64,000 nt of DNA from Marinobacter psychrophilus (GTDB lineage: Bacteria; Pseudomonadota; Gammaproteobacteria; Pseudomonadales; Oleiphilaceae): NCBI RefSeq assembly GCF_001043175.1, contig NZ_CP011494.1, positions 3,596,001 to 3,660,000 of the forward strand, written 5' to 3'. The position numbers were made by a program, and so were the translations under genes. A model generated the notes under the pieces. That model was not told where the DNA came from, made no database searches, and worked only from the letters and a program-made list of their open reading frames with translations. Positions 27,858 through 36,601 of the stretch are shown piece after piece (the stretch's first letter is position 1; every line of letters starts with the position of its first letter).

Positions 27858-28925
27858 TTATTGGGTCGCTACAACTTCGTTGGTAACGGCGTAGTCGCCA
27901 GCCAGCCAGCGCAGTAATTCGTCGGCCGCCGGGTGGTCAAAGCCGTCATAGGTATGCACTAAAGCCTGCGTCCGTTCGTCGGACAGGCGCTCCAGACCGG
28001 CGTCTTGCAATACCAACAAGTCTGCCTGCAGGCAGTCCGCAAACTCGGTCCCAAGAACCTCCTGCGCGGCTTGATAAAACGCCTTGCCGTATTCGTAATC
28101 CGGCCCGAGCTGATAACTCTGCGCCAGGGTAATGGCCGGAATGCAGGTCAGCGTTGGCTGTAGCGCCGGATTAATGGCATGGCCGGCGATGTACGCAGCA
28201 TTAGCCGCTGGGCGTCCGGTAAAACCGCGCAAGTGCAAGTGGCGCGACATGCGATCGCCATCATTAACCGGGTAGTTGTCCCACAGCAGCGGCTTTCGCC
28301 CCAGAAGATCACCCACTCTTTGCAAGTGGCCGGGTGAAATCTCCCGCGAGCACACTTCCTCGCCGGTCCAGAATATCTGTATGGCGGGGTCCAGCGCCTG
28401 TCCCAGCGTTTGTAGATAGTCCACCGGGCGCGGGCCAAACACTCGATCCAACACCGGGTCATCCGAGTAATAGGTCGGGCACACACTGATGCGCCGAACC
28501 GCGGAGTGTTCGGCAACCCAGTGCACAATATCTGCCTGTGCCTGCGCCGTGTGCGGCCCGCTGCCGTGCATATCGTCAAACAGGATCGCCAGTTCATCCA
28601 GCCCCAGCTGGTCAAAAAACGCCAGCTTGCGCGCCAGTGACTGCTGGCCGGCTTCATCAAAATTGTTAAACAGTTCAAACGGGCTCAGACCCACACCAAA
28701 ACGCACCCCAGCGGCTTTACAGAAGCTGGCGAAGGCAGCCATTTCTGCGGCAGCTTGGGGCGGATGTGGCTCCCGCCAGCGCCGCCTTAAAAACGCATCG
28801 GCCTTGGGCGCATAAAGATAAAAACTGTAACCGTGGGGCGCCAGCCTGTGCACCAACTGCCGGCGCTGCTCCCAACTCCATAGCGGGCCATAAAAGCCCT
28901 CAATAATTCCTAGCTCTGCTGCCAT
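27858..28925 (-). CDS. GH84 beta-N-acetylglucosaminidase domain protein
   Basis: The 355-residue protein is essentially a bare GH84 catalytic domain: GIIEGFYGPLWSWEQR at the N-terminus, FYLYAPKADAFLRRRW, and the catalytic aspartate pair D117-D118 in LAILFDDMHG. LWDNYPVNDGDR supplies further substrate contacts. GH84 enzymes remove N-acetylglucosamine from proteins (O-GlcNAcase) or act on hyaluronan-like sugars by substrate assistance. There is no signal peptide, so it is predicted cytoplasmic. The physiological substrate is unclear. The start at 28925 is well defined by the conserved N-terminus. Confidence 0.85.
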   Translation of the reverse strand: MAAELGIIEGFYGPLWSWEQRRQLVHRLAPHGYSFYLYAPKADAFLRRRWREPHPPQAAAEMAAFASFCKAAGVRFGVGLSPFELFNNFDEAGQQSLARKLAFFDQLGLDELAILFDDMHGSGPHTAQAQADIVHWVAEHSAVRRISVCPTYYSDDPVLDRVFGPRPVDYLQTLGQALDPAIQIFWTGEEVCSREISPGHLQRVGDLLGRKPLLWDNYPVNDGDRMSRHLHLRGFTGRPAANAAYIAGHAINPALQPTLTCIPAITLAQSYQLGPDYEYGKAFYQAAQEVLGTEFADCLQADLLVLQDAGLERLSDERTQALVHTYDGFDHPAADELLRWLAGDYAVTNEVVATQ

Positions 28926-29067
28926 AACTAATCTCCCTGCGGCTGCCTGCGTTGAACCCGACGTTTGTAATGAATGATGAACACATCGTATAGCGCGGAC
29001 AAGGTAACCGTATAGCTAAGCCAGATTGCCGAAACGCAAAGCAGACTACTATAAGCCGAATCCGTGA

Positions 29068-29460
29068 CGAGACCGCCCAACCGCAAATGCCATTCTGCTC
29101 GCACTGGCTGTCTGTCATAGCCTTTTTACCTACAAATTTCCGTACAGCTTATTCGTTCTGGACTGTTTCTCGATATTTTCTCTGGCTGTGGCAGGGCGCC
29201 TGAACTGGCCAGCCAACGGCCCCTTACTCTGGCTCGGAGGGCTTTCTTACAGCCCTTATTTAACACATCAAAATATTGGCTACGGGGTAATTAGCTGGAG
29301 CTACAACGCAGACATGCCCGGCTGGTTCGGTATCTGCCTTGCTCTTGGCATCGTTCTGCTTTTCGCCTGACTGAGCCATTACGGCGTTGAAAACCCCGCA
29401 TTGCGACGTTTCAGGACGTGGCGCGTGCGCGAATATTGCCCGAGCCGTTACAGCGCCTAA
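29068..29460 (+). pseudogene. Acyltransferase-3 family remnant
   Basis: The frame opened after a stop at 29065 encodes a hydrophobic stretch ending like the C-terminus of OafA/YrhL acyltransferases: PLLWLGGLSYSPYLTHQNIG, a further membrane helix, then an in-frame TGA at 29368-29370. Reading on past it gives LSHYGVENPALRRFR and a stop at 29458-29460, matching the usual family end. The first two-thirds of the protein is absent and there is a nonsense codon, so this is a decayed fragment. The rest of the gap 28926-29589 (before 29068 and after 29460) shows no gene. Confidence 0.65.
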
Positions 29461-29589
29461 CACCTATATCTGATACCCTGTATTTGTCGTTTCACCGATT
29501 AAAAATACCTGATAATGTAAACTAGTTTTACTGCGTTTATAAAAGAGCGCAGACTCAGCGCACAAAAATTATAAAAGGAAGCAAAAACA

Positions 29590-30666
29590 ATGATGATTCG
29601 TTCCATTTTCTCCGCGGCAATACTCGCGGTGGCAACGACCTTTGCCCCTACACACGCACTGGCTCAGGATACATTTACCTTAAAGCTGGCAGAAACCTGG
29701 GGACCTAACTTTCCGATTTTCGGTGACGCCACGAAAAACATGGCTGCCATGGCCGAGAAAATGTCCAATGGCCGGCTGCAAATCCGGATTGACTCCTCTA
29801 ACAAGCACAAGGCCCCGCTGGGCGTGTTTGATATGGTAAGGGCCGGACAATATGACATGGGTCATTCCGCCTCCTACTACTGGAAAGGCAAAGTACCCAA
29901 CACCCTGTTCTTCACCAGCATGCCATTTGGCATGACAGCACTTGAGCAGTACGCCTGGTTTTACTACGGCGACGGTATGGATCTGATGCAGGAAGTCTAT
30001 GAGCCTCTCGGACTGAAGTCATTCCCGGGCGGCAACACCGGCGTTCAGATGGGCGGTTGGTTCCGCAAGGAAATCAAATCTGTTGAGGATCTGCAAGGTC
30101 TGAAAATGCGGATTCCCGGTTTCGCCGGTGAGGTATTTGCCGAGGTCGGCGTAAACCCGACCAACATCGCTCCGGGCGAGCTTTACACTGCGCTAGAGCG
30201 GAACACCATCGATGCTGTTGAGTGGGTTGGTCCAGCCTTGGACCTGCGTCTGGGTTTCCAGCAGATTGCTGACTACTACTACACCGGCTGGCACGAGCCT
30301 GCGACCGAGCTGCAGTTCCTGGTCAACCAGAAAGTCTGGGAAGAGCTGCCGGCAGATCTTCAGGAAATTCTGCGGATTTCCATGCGTACCGCAGCCTATG
30401 ACATGCTGATCCAGTCGCAGCATGAAAACGCCAAGGCCTGGGCAAACATCAAGAGCGAATACCCGAACGTTCAGATCAAGAATTTCCCGGACGATGTGTT
30501 CCAAGCCATGTACAAGGCTAACAACAAATTGCTGGCAGAGGCTGCGGCCGGTGATGAGCTTGCGGCGAAGATTATCAAATCTCAGGAAGACTATCTCAAG
30601 GACTCACGCGCTTACACAGACATTTCCGAGCGTGCATACCTAAACACCATGGGCACAGTCGAGTAA
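29590..30666 (+). CDS. TRAP transporter periplasmic solute-binding protein (DctP family)
   Basis: This is the binding component of a tripartite ATP-independent periplasmic transporter. The 358 residues begin with a signal peptide (cleavage after THALA, about residue 25) and show the DctP fold with conserved LKMRIPGFAGEVFAEVGVNP, LYTALERNTIDAVEWVGPAL and the arginine that contacts the carboxylate of the ligand (in KMRIPG). The sequence GWHEPATELQFLVN resembles binding proteins for 2-oxo acids or similar carboxylates. A strong AAAAGGAAG ribosome site lies nine bases before the ATG. A terminator-like hairpin separates it from the membrane genes. Confidence 0.92.
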   Translation: MMIRSIFSAAILAVATTFAPTHALAQDTFTLKLAETWGPNFPIFGDATKNMAAMAEKMSNGRLQIRIDSSNKHKAPLGVFDMVRAGQYDMGHSASYYWKGKVPNTLFFTSMPFGMTALEQYAWFYYGDGMDLMQEVYEPLGLKSFPGGNTGVQMGGWFRKEIKSVEDLQGLKMRIPGFAGEVFAEVGVNPTNIAPGELYTALERNTIDAVEWVGPALDLRLGFQQIADYYYTGWHEPATELQFLVNQKVWEELPADLQEILRISMRTAAYDMLIQSQHENAKAWANIKSEYPNVQIKNFPDDVFQAMYKANNKLLAEAAAGDELAAKIIKSQEDYLKDSRAYTDISERAYLNTMGTVE

Positions 30667-30683
30667 GATACAGGCCGTAATGG

Positions 30684-30720
30684 AGCCGGGATCGCTCTGA
30701 AGGCGACCCCGGTTTTTTTT
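30684..30720 (+). terminator. Intercistronic terminator/attenuator between TRAP P and Q genes
   Basis: CCGGGATCGC and GCGACCCCGG form a 10-base stem with one mismatch, a TCTGAAG loop and a run of eight T residues, 20 bases after the binding-protein stop. Partial readthrough would give more binding protein than membrane subunits. Confidence 0.8.
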
Positions 30721-30768
30721 GTTTATTAAGATAGAAGGATCGCCAGCCTTTCTGGCCGAGGATCATGA

Positions 30769-31314
30769 ATGCAGTGGATCATAAAGCTTGATGAAGGCTT
30801 GGCGCGCTTGTCCAATTTCTGCGGCTGGGTTGCCTGTGTCGCAATGCTGCTGATGGCCGGTAACGTTTTTTACGACGTTGTTGCCCGTTACGCGTTCAAC
30901 GAAGTATCTATCGGGATGCAAGAGATGGAATGGCACCTCTACTCGGTGGTCTTCCTGTTTGGTATTCCCTATGCCCTGCGCACAGACGGCCATGTTCGGG
31001 TTGACGTGCTTTATACGAAATGGAGCAACAAAACCAAGGCATGGGTGAACCTGACAGGCGCTCTGGTATTTGTCGTGCCATTCGCCTATTTGATTGGCCT
31101 TTACGGCTACGATTTCGCGCTAGACTCCTACAGCATGGGTGAAGGCAGCGGTGACCCTGGTGGCCTGCCCTATCGCTGGATTATCAAAGCCGTGATTCCA
31201 GTCTCAGCGTTTTTTATCGCCATGGCGGGCCTCAACATGGCAACCTTCGCCCTTCGGGTTATGTCTGGTGAAAAACAATACGCAGGTGAACACAGCGCGG
31301 GAGGACTCGCATGA
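30769..31314 (+). CDS. TRAP transporter small permease (DctQ family)
   Basis: The 181 residues form four membrane segments (about 17-38, 52-72, 93-113 and 140-165), the DctQ plan. Conserved features include NVFYDVVARYAFN and the E-M-E-W region (MQEMEWHLYSVVFLFGIPYA) at the second helix, then DGHVRVDVLY. It partners the large DctM subunit; the stop overlaps the next start (ATGA), giving translational coupling. GAGG seven bases before ATG 30769 supports the start. Confidence 0.9.
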   Translation: MQWIIKLDEGLARLSNFCGWVACVAMLLMAGNVFYDVVARYAFNEVSIGMQEMEWHLYSVVFLFGIPYALRTDGHVRVDVLYTKWSNKTKAWVNLTGALVFVVPFAYLIGLYGYDFALDSYSMGEGSGDPGGLPYRWIIKAVIPVSAFFIAMAGLNMATFALRVMSGEKQYAGEHSAGGLA

Positions 31315-32606
31315 TTGGCATGATTATGTTCGCTGTTGCCCTCGTCATGCTGATGCTGGGTTTCCCTGTCGCTTTCACTTTTGGCGGTCTTGCTTTGTTC
31401 TTTGGTGTGTTTGCAGAAGGCATGGATCTGTTTGCCTTTATGCCTTATCGCATCATGAGCGTTATGCAGAATACTGTTCTGATGGCCGTGCCCCTGTTCA
31501 TCTTCATGGGCGTCGTTCTGCAGCGTACACGCCTGGCCGAACAGTTGCTTACCTCCATGGGACGTCTTTTTGGCGGCCTACCGGGTGGCCTGGCTATCTC
31601 TACTATTCTAGTGGGCGCCCTGCTTGCAGCCTCCACCGGCGTTGTGGGCGCCAGCGTGGTGGCGATGGGCCTGATTTCCCTGCCGGTCATGATGGCTCAC
31701 AACTACGACAAGCGCCTCGCAACCGGCACCATCTGTGCGGCGGGTACGCTGGGCCAGATCGTTCCACCGTCGATCATTCTGATTATTCTGGGCGATGTGC
31801 TTGGGCTGCCAGTCGGCGATCTGTTCAGGGCCGCCGTCGGACCGGGCATGGTTCTTATTGGGCTCTATATTGTTTATATCCTGATAATAACCCGCTTCAA
31901 GCCTGAAATGGCTCCGGCCATGCCTGAGGACAGCAGCATTTCCCGTAAAAAGGAAGTTATGAATGCGCTGCTGGCGATCATCCCGCCGTTAGCGCTGATT
32001 GTCATTGTGCTTGGCTCGATTTTTACCGGCATTGCGACACCCACAGAATCCTCCGCACTAGGTGGTATTGGCGCTATTGTTCTTTCCATAATCTACCGGC
32101 AGTTCTCATTCCAGATGGTTTGGGGTGCATCGAAAGACACGGTCAAAGTGACGGCCATGGTGTTCGCCATCCTGGTCGGTGCAACTGCCTTCTCTATGGT
32201 CTTCAGCTACACCGGCGGCGATTACCTGCTGGAAGAGTGGATGCTGGCGCTGCCGGGCGAGAAATGGGGCTTTATCATTTTGGCCATGCTGGTAATTATG
32301 GTGCTGGGTTTCTTCATCGATTTTGTTGAAATCTCCTTCATCATCGTGCCCATTCTAGCGCCAGTGGCCGAAGCCTTGGGCATCAACATGCTCTGGTTTG
32401 CCATTCTTATCGCCATGAACCTGCAAACCAGCTTCCTGACCCCACCTTTTGGGTTCTCTTTGTTCTACTTGAGGGGGGTTGCACCACCAGAAGTGCGAAC
32501 GATCGACATCTACAAGGGGGTGCTTCCGTTCATCCTCCTGCAGGTGTTTGTGCTGGCACTGATTGTGATTTTCCCCGAGTGGTTCGGCATGAGTTCCTCT
32601 TACTAG
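31311..32606 (+). CDS. TRAP transporter large permease (DctM family)
   Basis: This 431-residue integral membrane protein has about twelve hydrophobic segments and is the sodium-driven transport subunit. Family motifs include MLMLGFPVAFTFGGLALFFG at the N-terminus, PLFIFMGVVLQRT, AASTGVVGASVVAMGLISLP, GTLGQIVPPSIILIILGD and TPTESSALG near residue 243. It is coupled to DctQ by a four-base overlap. The solute cannot be told from the permease. Confidence 0.93.
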   Translation: MIGMIMFAVALVMLMLGFPVAFTFGGLALFFGVFAEGMDLFAFMPYRIMSVMQNTVLMAVPLFIFMGVVLQRTRLAEQLLTSMGRLFGGLPGGLAISTILVGALLAASTGVVGASVVAMGLISLPVMMAHNYDKRLATGTICAAGTLGQIVPPSIILIILGDVLGLPVGDLFRAAVGPGMVLIGLYIVYILIITRFKPEMAPAMPEDSSISRKKEVMNALLAIIPPLALIVIVLGSIFTGIATPTESSALGGIGAIVLSIIYRQFSFQMVWGASKDTVKVTAMVFAILVGATAFSMVFSYTGGDYLLEEWMLALPGEKWGFIILAMLVIMVLGFFIDFVEISFIIVPILAPVAEALGINMLWFAILIAMNLQTSFLTPPFGFSLFYLRGVAPPEVRTIDIYKGVLPFILLQVFVLALIVIFPEWFGMSSSY

Positions 32607-32612
32607 CGGATA

Positions 32613-32644
32613 AAAAAATGGCGGCCATATGGCCGCCATTTTTA
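32613..32644 (+). terminator. Bidirectional terminator, perfect palindrome
   Basis: A 30-base perfect palindrome (32614-32643, arm AAAAATGGCGGCCAT) has an A run on one side and a T run on the other. It separates the TRAP permease gene from the convergent dps and can end both transcripts. Confidence 0.85.
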
Positions 32645-32658
32645 ACCCCTACCGAGGT

Positions 32659-33132
32659 TTATTGGCCCAGATAGCTGCGGTACATCCACAAGGTTTTTTC
32701 CTGTTCGGCGATGTAATCACTCATCAGCGACGCAGTGCCTTCATCGTCAGCGGCGTTGGCCAAGCTCAACAGTTCGCGCTGCTTACCAATCAATTTTACG
32801 AAACTCTCCGCTATGTTCTGCACGGCGTCTTTGCCGTTAGACACGTCTTTTCGCTCAGGAATGTCAGAGCGCTCCATGTAGGTGCTGTAAGCGTGGGCAG
32901 GGCGATAGCCCAGAGTCAAAACACGCTCGGCAATTTCATCGATTTTCAGTAACAACGCGTCGTACTGCTCTTCAAATTTGACGTGCAGCTCAAAGAAGTT
33001 ATCGCCCTTGATGTTCCAGTGATAGCCACGCACGTTCATGTAAAAAATTTGATAGTTAGACAGCAAGTCGTTTAACGAATCCGCCAGCTCCTGAGTTTTC
33101 GCAGTATCCAAACCAAGAAAGTTCTTACTCAT
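32659..33132 (-). CDS. dps: DNA-protecting ferritin-like protein Dps
   Basis: Dps forms a 12-subunit shell that oxidises and stores iron with peroxide, protecting DNA. The 157 residues carry the ferroxidase segment GYHWNIKGDNFFELHVKFEE followed by a second helix with D and E ligands (QYDALLLKIDEIAERVLTLG). The N-terminus is short and has only two lysines, so direct DNA binding may be weak. The 175-base gap upstream, toward the flavoprotein gene, holds no other gene; I could not fix a promoter there. Confidence 0.93.
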   Translation of the reverse strand: MSKNFLGLDTAKTQELADSLNDLLSNYQIFYMNVRGYHWNIKGDNFFELHVKFEEQYDALLLKIDEIAERVLTLGYRPAHAYSTYMERSDIPERKDVSNGKDAVQNIAESFVKLIGKQRELLSLANAADDEGTASLMSDYIAEQEKTLWMYRSYLGQ

Positions 33133-33307
33133 GTTCGTCTCCTTGACGTTCGATTTTGTTAAACCAGTGTGGCGCCGCGCGCGTTAAAGCGGAAGTTTAA
33201 CGAGTTGATCACCGCTATAGGGTTAGACTTGGGCCCGCCTCAGGTTAATTTCAAGGCCATGTGGTACCCAAGCTCCATAACAAACGTTCATCTAGACCGG
33301 CCAAATG

Positions 33308-34750
33308 TCATACTCCCGGACCGCAGTCCATGCAGTTACTGTCAGCAGCAGGGCCCATACTAAGTTTACGGCTCAGGTCCTGTAAGGCACTGCGCAGACC
33401 TTCTTCAATCACCGGGTGATAGAACGGCATTTCGAGCATTTCACTTACCGTCATTCGGCGCTGAGCCGACCAGGCCAGCAAATGGGCAATGTGCTCGGCG
33501 GCAGGGCCAAACATCTCGGCGCCCATAAACAAACCGCTGCCGTGTTCGCCGTATACTCTCAGCAGCCCGCGGTTTTTACCAATCACCCGGCTGCGGCCCT
33601 GATCTTCAAAACTGACTTCACCCACCGCGTAATGGCCGCGGCAACGTTCATCCACCTGCTGTATTGTCAGCCCCACCGAAGCGATCTGCGGGTCGGTAAA
33701 CACCACCGCCAACGGCACCTTGCGCAAACCTGCGCGAACATCCGGGTAACGGCCGGCGTTGTCGCCAGCAATGCGGCCTTCATCAGCGGCTTCGTGCAGC
33801 AAAGGCGCTTCGTTGTTAACGTCGCCAACGATGAATATATGGCTGTCACCACAGCGCAGAGTGTAACCGTTGAACACCGGTATGCCTTGGTCATCCAATT
33901 GCAGATCCGCGTTTTGTATGTCCAGCCCGTCAATATTCGGGCGCCGACCGGTAGCTGCCAGCAGGCAGTCAAATTCTTCGGTCACGATCTTACCGTCGGC
34001 GGTTTTAAAGCTTATGGAGACACCCTCGGCACTGCGCGCAACTGCCGTGACATCGGCGTCGGGGTCCAGCGGGAACTCGCGGTTAAAGGTTTTTAGCGCG
34101 TAGTCCCGCAACTGCGGATCTTGCAGCGACCCCAGGCTTCCACCCACGCCAAACATGCGAATGCGCACACCCAGCCGAGCCAGTGCCTGGCCCAACTCCA
34201 GGCCAATGACTCCGGGACCAAATACCGCCGCCGAGGCCGGTAAATCATGCCAGTCAAACAAATCGTCATTGACCACCAGGCGGTCTCCGGCTTCTTTCAA
34301 AAACCCGGGAATATGGGGGCGCGAACCGGTCGCGATGACGATGCGCTCAGCTGTCACTTCGGTATGGTCACCCACCATTAACCGGTGCGGCGATGCAAAA
34401 CGCACATTGCCGTGCAGCCGATCTTGCTCAGGATAGTTTTCTGCAGACTTAACAACCGATGCAACAAACCGATCCCGCTCCGATCGCACCCGAGCCATCA
34501 CCGCCTCACCATCAACCGCAACGGTGGGGCAGGTTATTCCGAAAAGGCCTGTACTGCGGGCTGCGTGAGCCGCATCGGCGGCGGCGATCAGCAGCTTGCT
34601 GGGCATACACCCTACACGGGCGCAAGTTGTTCCGTATTGCTTGCCTTCGATTAGCAACACGCTATCGGTATGTTTACGCGCCCGCTGGTAGGCAACCATA
34701 CCGGCGGTGCCGGCACCAATAATGGCCACCTTAACCTTTCGCTGTTTCAT
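33308..34750 (-). CDS. Dihydrolipoamide dehydrogenase-like flavoprotein disulfide reductase
   Basis: Starting at ATG 34750 (GAGG eight bases upstream) gives 480 residues. The FAD motif VAIIGAGTAGMVAYQRA opens the protein, the redox disulfide is CARVGC in TTCARVGCMPSKLLIA, the NAD motif is FGPGVIGLELGQAL and the catalytic His-Glu pair is in FYHPVIEEGLRSAL. No lipoyl enzyme gene adjoins, so this is probably not the E3 of a dehydrogenase complex; a quinone, metal or thiol reductase is equally possible. The tail ends with CMDCGPGV, an extra CxxC. The in-frame upstream extension to 35014 runs antisense to the LysE gene and is rejected. Confidence 0.85.
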   Translation of the reverse strand: MKQRKVKVAIIGAGTAGMVAYQRARKHTDSVLLIEGKQYGTTCARVGCMPSKLLIAAADAAHAARSTGLFGITCPTVAVDGEAVMARVRSERDRFVASVVKSAENYPEQDRLHGNVRFASPHRLMVGDHTEVTAERIVIATGSRPHIPGFLKEAGDRLVVNDDLFDWHDLPASAAVFGPGVIGLELGQALARLGVRIRMFGVGGSLGSLQDPQLRDYALKTFNREFPLDPDADVTAVARSAEGVSISFKTADGKIVTEEFDCLLAATGRRPNIDGLDIQNADLQLDDQGIPVFNGYTLRCGDSHIFIVGDVNNEAPLLHEAADEGRIAGDNAGRYPDVRAGLRKVPLAVVFTDPQIASVGLTIQQVDERCRGHYAVGEVSFEDQGRSRVIGKNRGLLRVYGEHGSGLFMGAEMFGPAAEHIAHLLAWSAQRRMTVSEMLEMPFYHPVIEEGLRSALQDLSRKLSMGPAADSNCMDCGPGV

Positions 34751-34871
34751 AGCTGCCTCTTTAAGTGCGTATCCTGAACACTCACTATAGCAGCCGTTTG
34801 TATTTGGCATATCGATGCGTTGTGTTTCACAATACCGGCCTCTTACCAGATCCACACAAGGAGTCCGTGGC

Positions 34872-35543
34872 ATGAACACGTTCTGGCCAGAATTTCTGAT
34901 CGTCGTTTTAGTGCATTTTCTGGCGGTCGCCAGCCCCGGACCCGACTTCGCGGTTATGTTGCGCCAGGCATTGTGCCAAACCCGCGCAAACTCGCTGTTA
35001 ACGGCCGCAGGCATAGGCGCGGGGATTTTAGTGCATGTGGCTTATTCACTGTTGGGCATAGGGCTGCTTATTCAGCAATCGGTGCTGCTGTTCAGCATTT
35101 TGAAAGTGATTGGCGCTCTGTATCTGACGTGGATTGCGTTGCAATGCCTGCGTGCCAAGGCCGGAGGGGTTTACGTGGAGGCTGCAAAAGCACCGCATCA
35201 AAGCCGCTTGGCCGCGCTGCGCCTGGGCTTTTTGACGAACGCGCTCAACCCCAAAGCTACGCTCTTTTTTGTCTCGCTGTTTTCGGTGATTATCAGTCCC
35301 GGCACGCCGGTTATTGTACAAACCGGCTATGGCCTGTACATGGCTTTAGCCACTTTTTTGTGGTTTAGCCTGGTGACTGTGTTCTTTAGCCAACCAAGGG
35401 TGCGCAGGGGCTTTAACCGTTTCGGTCACTGGCTGGACCGGCTGATGGGCGGCGTGCTGCTGCTTTTGGCCGGTCAGTTATTGCTGTCTACAGTGAGCGG
35501 ATCAGAGCCTCTGTCTGCTCCCATCCCAGGCACGGATCGGTAA
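34872..35543 (+). CDS. LysE/RhtB family amino acid exporter
   Basis: Starting at ATG 34872, with AAGGAG nine bases upstream, gives 223 residues. The LysE signature HFLAVASPGPDFAVMLRQAL is near residues 16-35, and GFLTNALNPKATLFFVSLFS near residue 135; there are about six membrane segments. Members export lysine, arginine, threonine, homoserine or similar compounds. Its last 56 bases overlap the 3' end of the DAHP synthase gene on the other strand, so its C-terminal tail (EPLSAPIPGTDR) is encoded antisense to conserved synthase sequence. Confidence 0.88.
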   Translation: MNTFWPEFLIVVLVHFLAVASPGPDFAVMLRQALCQTRANSLLTAAGIGAGILVHVAYSLLGIGLLIQQSVLLFSILKVIGALYLTWIALQCLRAKAGGVYVEAAKAPHQSRLAALRLGFLTNALNPKATLFFVSLFSVIISPGTPVIVQTGYGLYMALATFLWFSLVTVFFSQPRVRRGFNRFGHWLDRLMGGVLLLLAGQLLLSTVSGSEPLSAPIPGTDR

Positions 35544-36570
35544 TCGAGCAGCCGTATTGAAGGTCAGCGCCGTCGTTCTGGCGGCCCGGCTGTAAAAAGC
35601 TTTCCAACATTAGCCCACAAATGTGGCGATTGCCAGCGCGCCGTTGGGCGACCACATCGCGGGCTATTTCCTGCTGGCGCTCGTGTTGCTTGCAGGCGTT
35701 ATCGTGGCTGCAGTCCACCATCACCGCCGGATTCAGGCCTGCCTGCTGCAGCGCATGGGTCGCGCGGGCAATGCTGTGACTGTCGTAATTGGTGATACCG
35801 CGACCGCCGCGCAAAACCAGATGGGTGTCAGCGTTGCCCTCTGTAGAAATCATTACCGGCGTGCCTCGGGCAGACAGCCCGGGATGATGGTGGCCGTGGG
35901 CCGCGGACTTCATCGCATTGGTGGCCGCCGCGATGCCGCCGTCGGTGCCATTTTTAAAACCCACCGGCATTGGCAAGCCGCTGGCCATTTCGCGATGCAG
36001 TTGCGATTCAGTGGTGCGGGCACCAATAGCCGTCCAGCTCACCAGGTCCCCCAGGTAATCCATAGCAAACGGGCTCAGCGCTTCCGTGGCTAGCGGCAGG
36101 CCGGTGGCCGCCAGATTCAGCAACAACTGCCGCGAGCGCACCAAGCCTTGATGCAAATCGCCCTGCCCGTTGCGCTCAGGATCGTATAACAAACCTTTCC
36201 AGCCAACTGTGGTGCGAGGTTTCTCCAAGTAGGCGCGCATCACAATCAACATACGGTCACTAACCTCCGCCGCAAGCTGTTTCAGCCTTTGCGCGTATTC
36301 CAGTGCGGCCACCTCGTCGTGAATGGAACATGGCCCGATCACTACCAGCAGGCGGTCGTCCGCTCCATTAAGGATATTACGAATCGCCTGGCGCTGATGT
36401 TCAACCTGTGCTTCAAGCTTCGCCACTAGCGGAAAATTCCCGCGCAACTGATCAGGCGTGGGCAAAGCCACCTCGCGGCGACGGGCTGGGGTAATTTTTA
36501 CCGCATGTTCTGCGTCGCTTTTTACGGCATTCTCTATCGGATTCTCAACAGCAATTAATGGCATATTCAT
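35488..36570 (-). CDS. 3-deoxy-7-phosphoheptulonate (DAHP) synthase, class I
   Basis: It condenses phosphoenolpyruvate with erythrose 4-phosphate, the first step of aromatic biosynthesis. The 360 residues show VVIGPCSIHD near residue 75, MRAYLEKPRTTVGWKGL, GARTTESQLHREMASGL, VGFKNGTDG and MVDCSHDNACKQ, all AroF/G/H signatures. ATG 36570 is preferred; the frame upstream runs through the attenuator. The C-terminus (GWEQTEALIRSL) ends several residues earlier than I expect for this family. Which aromatic amino acid inhibits it cannot be told. The upstream leader peptide and terminator point to control by aromatic amino acid supply. Confidence 0.93.
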   Translation of the reverse strand: MNMPLIAVENPIENAVKSDAEHAVKITPARRREVALPTPDQLRGNFPLVAKLEAQVEHQRQAIRNILNGADDRLLVVIGPCSIHDEVAALEYAQRLKQLAAEVSDRMLIVMRAYLEKPRTTVGWKGLLYDPERNGQGDLHQGLVRSRQLLLNLAATGLPLATEALSPFAMDYLGDLVSWTAIGARTTESQLHREMASGLPMPVGFKNGTDGGIAAATNAMKSAAHGHHHPGLSARGTPVMISTEGNADTHLVLRGGRGITNYDSHSIARATHALQQAGLNPAVMVDCSHDNACKQHERQQEIARDVVAQRRAGNRHICGLMLESFLQPGRQNDGADLQYGCSITDPCLGWEQTEALIRSL

Positions 36571-36601
36571 GGCGGTGTGTCCGTTTCCCTGTTCCAAAAT
36601 C

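Noticed and set aside
29519..29528. AAACTAGTTT palindrome before the TRAP binding-protein gene as an operator
   Set aside because: Ten bases with an AT-rich, imperfectly extended repeat are too likely by chance, and no regulator gene is nearby.
33169..33363. 64-codon plus-strand frame between dps and the reductase gene
   Set aside because: It starts at GTG without a ribosome site, runs into the reductase gene antisense and shows no family features.
34751..35014. 88-codon N-terminal extension of the flavoprotein reductase
   Set aside because: The FAD motif must lie near the true N-terminus, ATG 34750 has a good ribosome site, and the extension is antisense to LysE.
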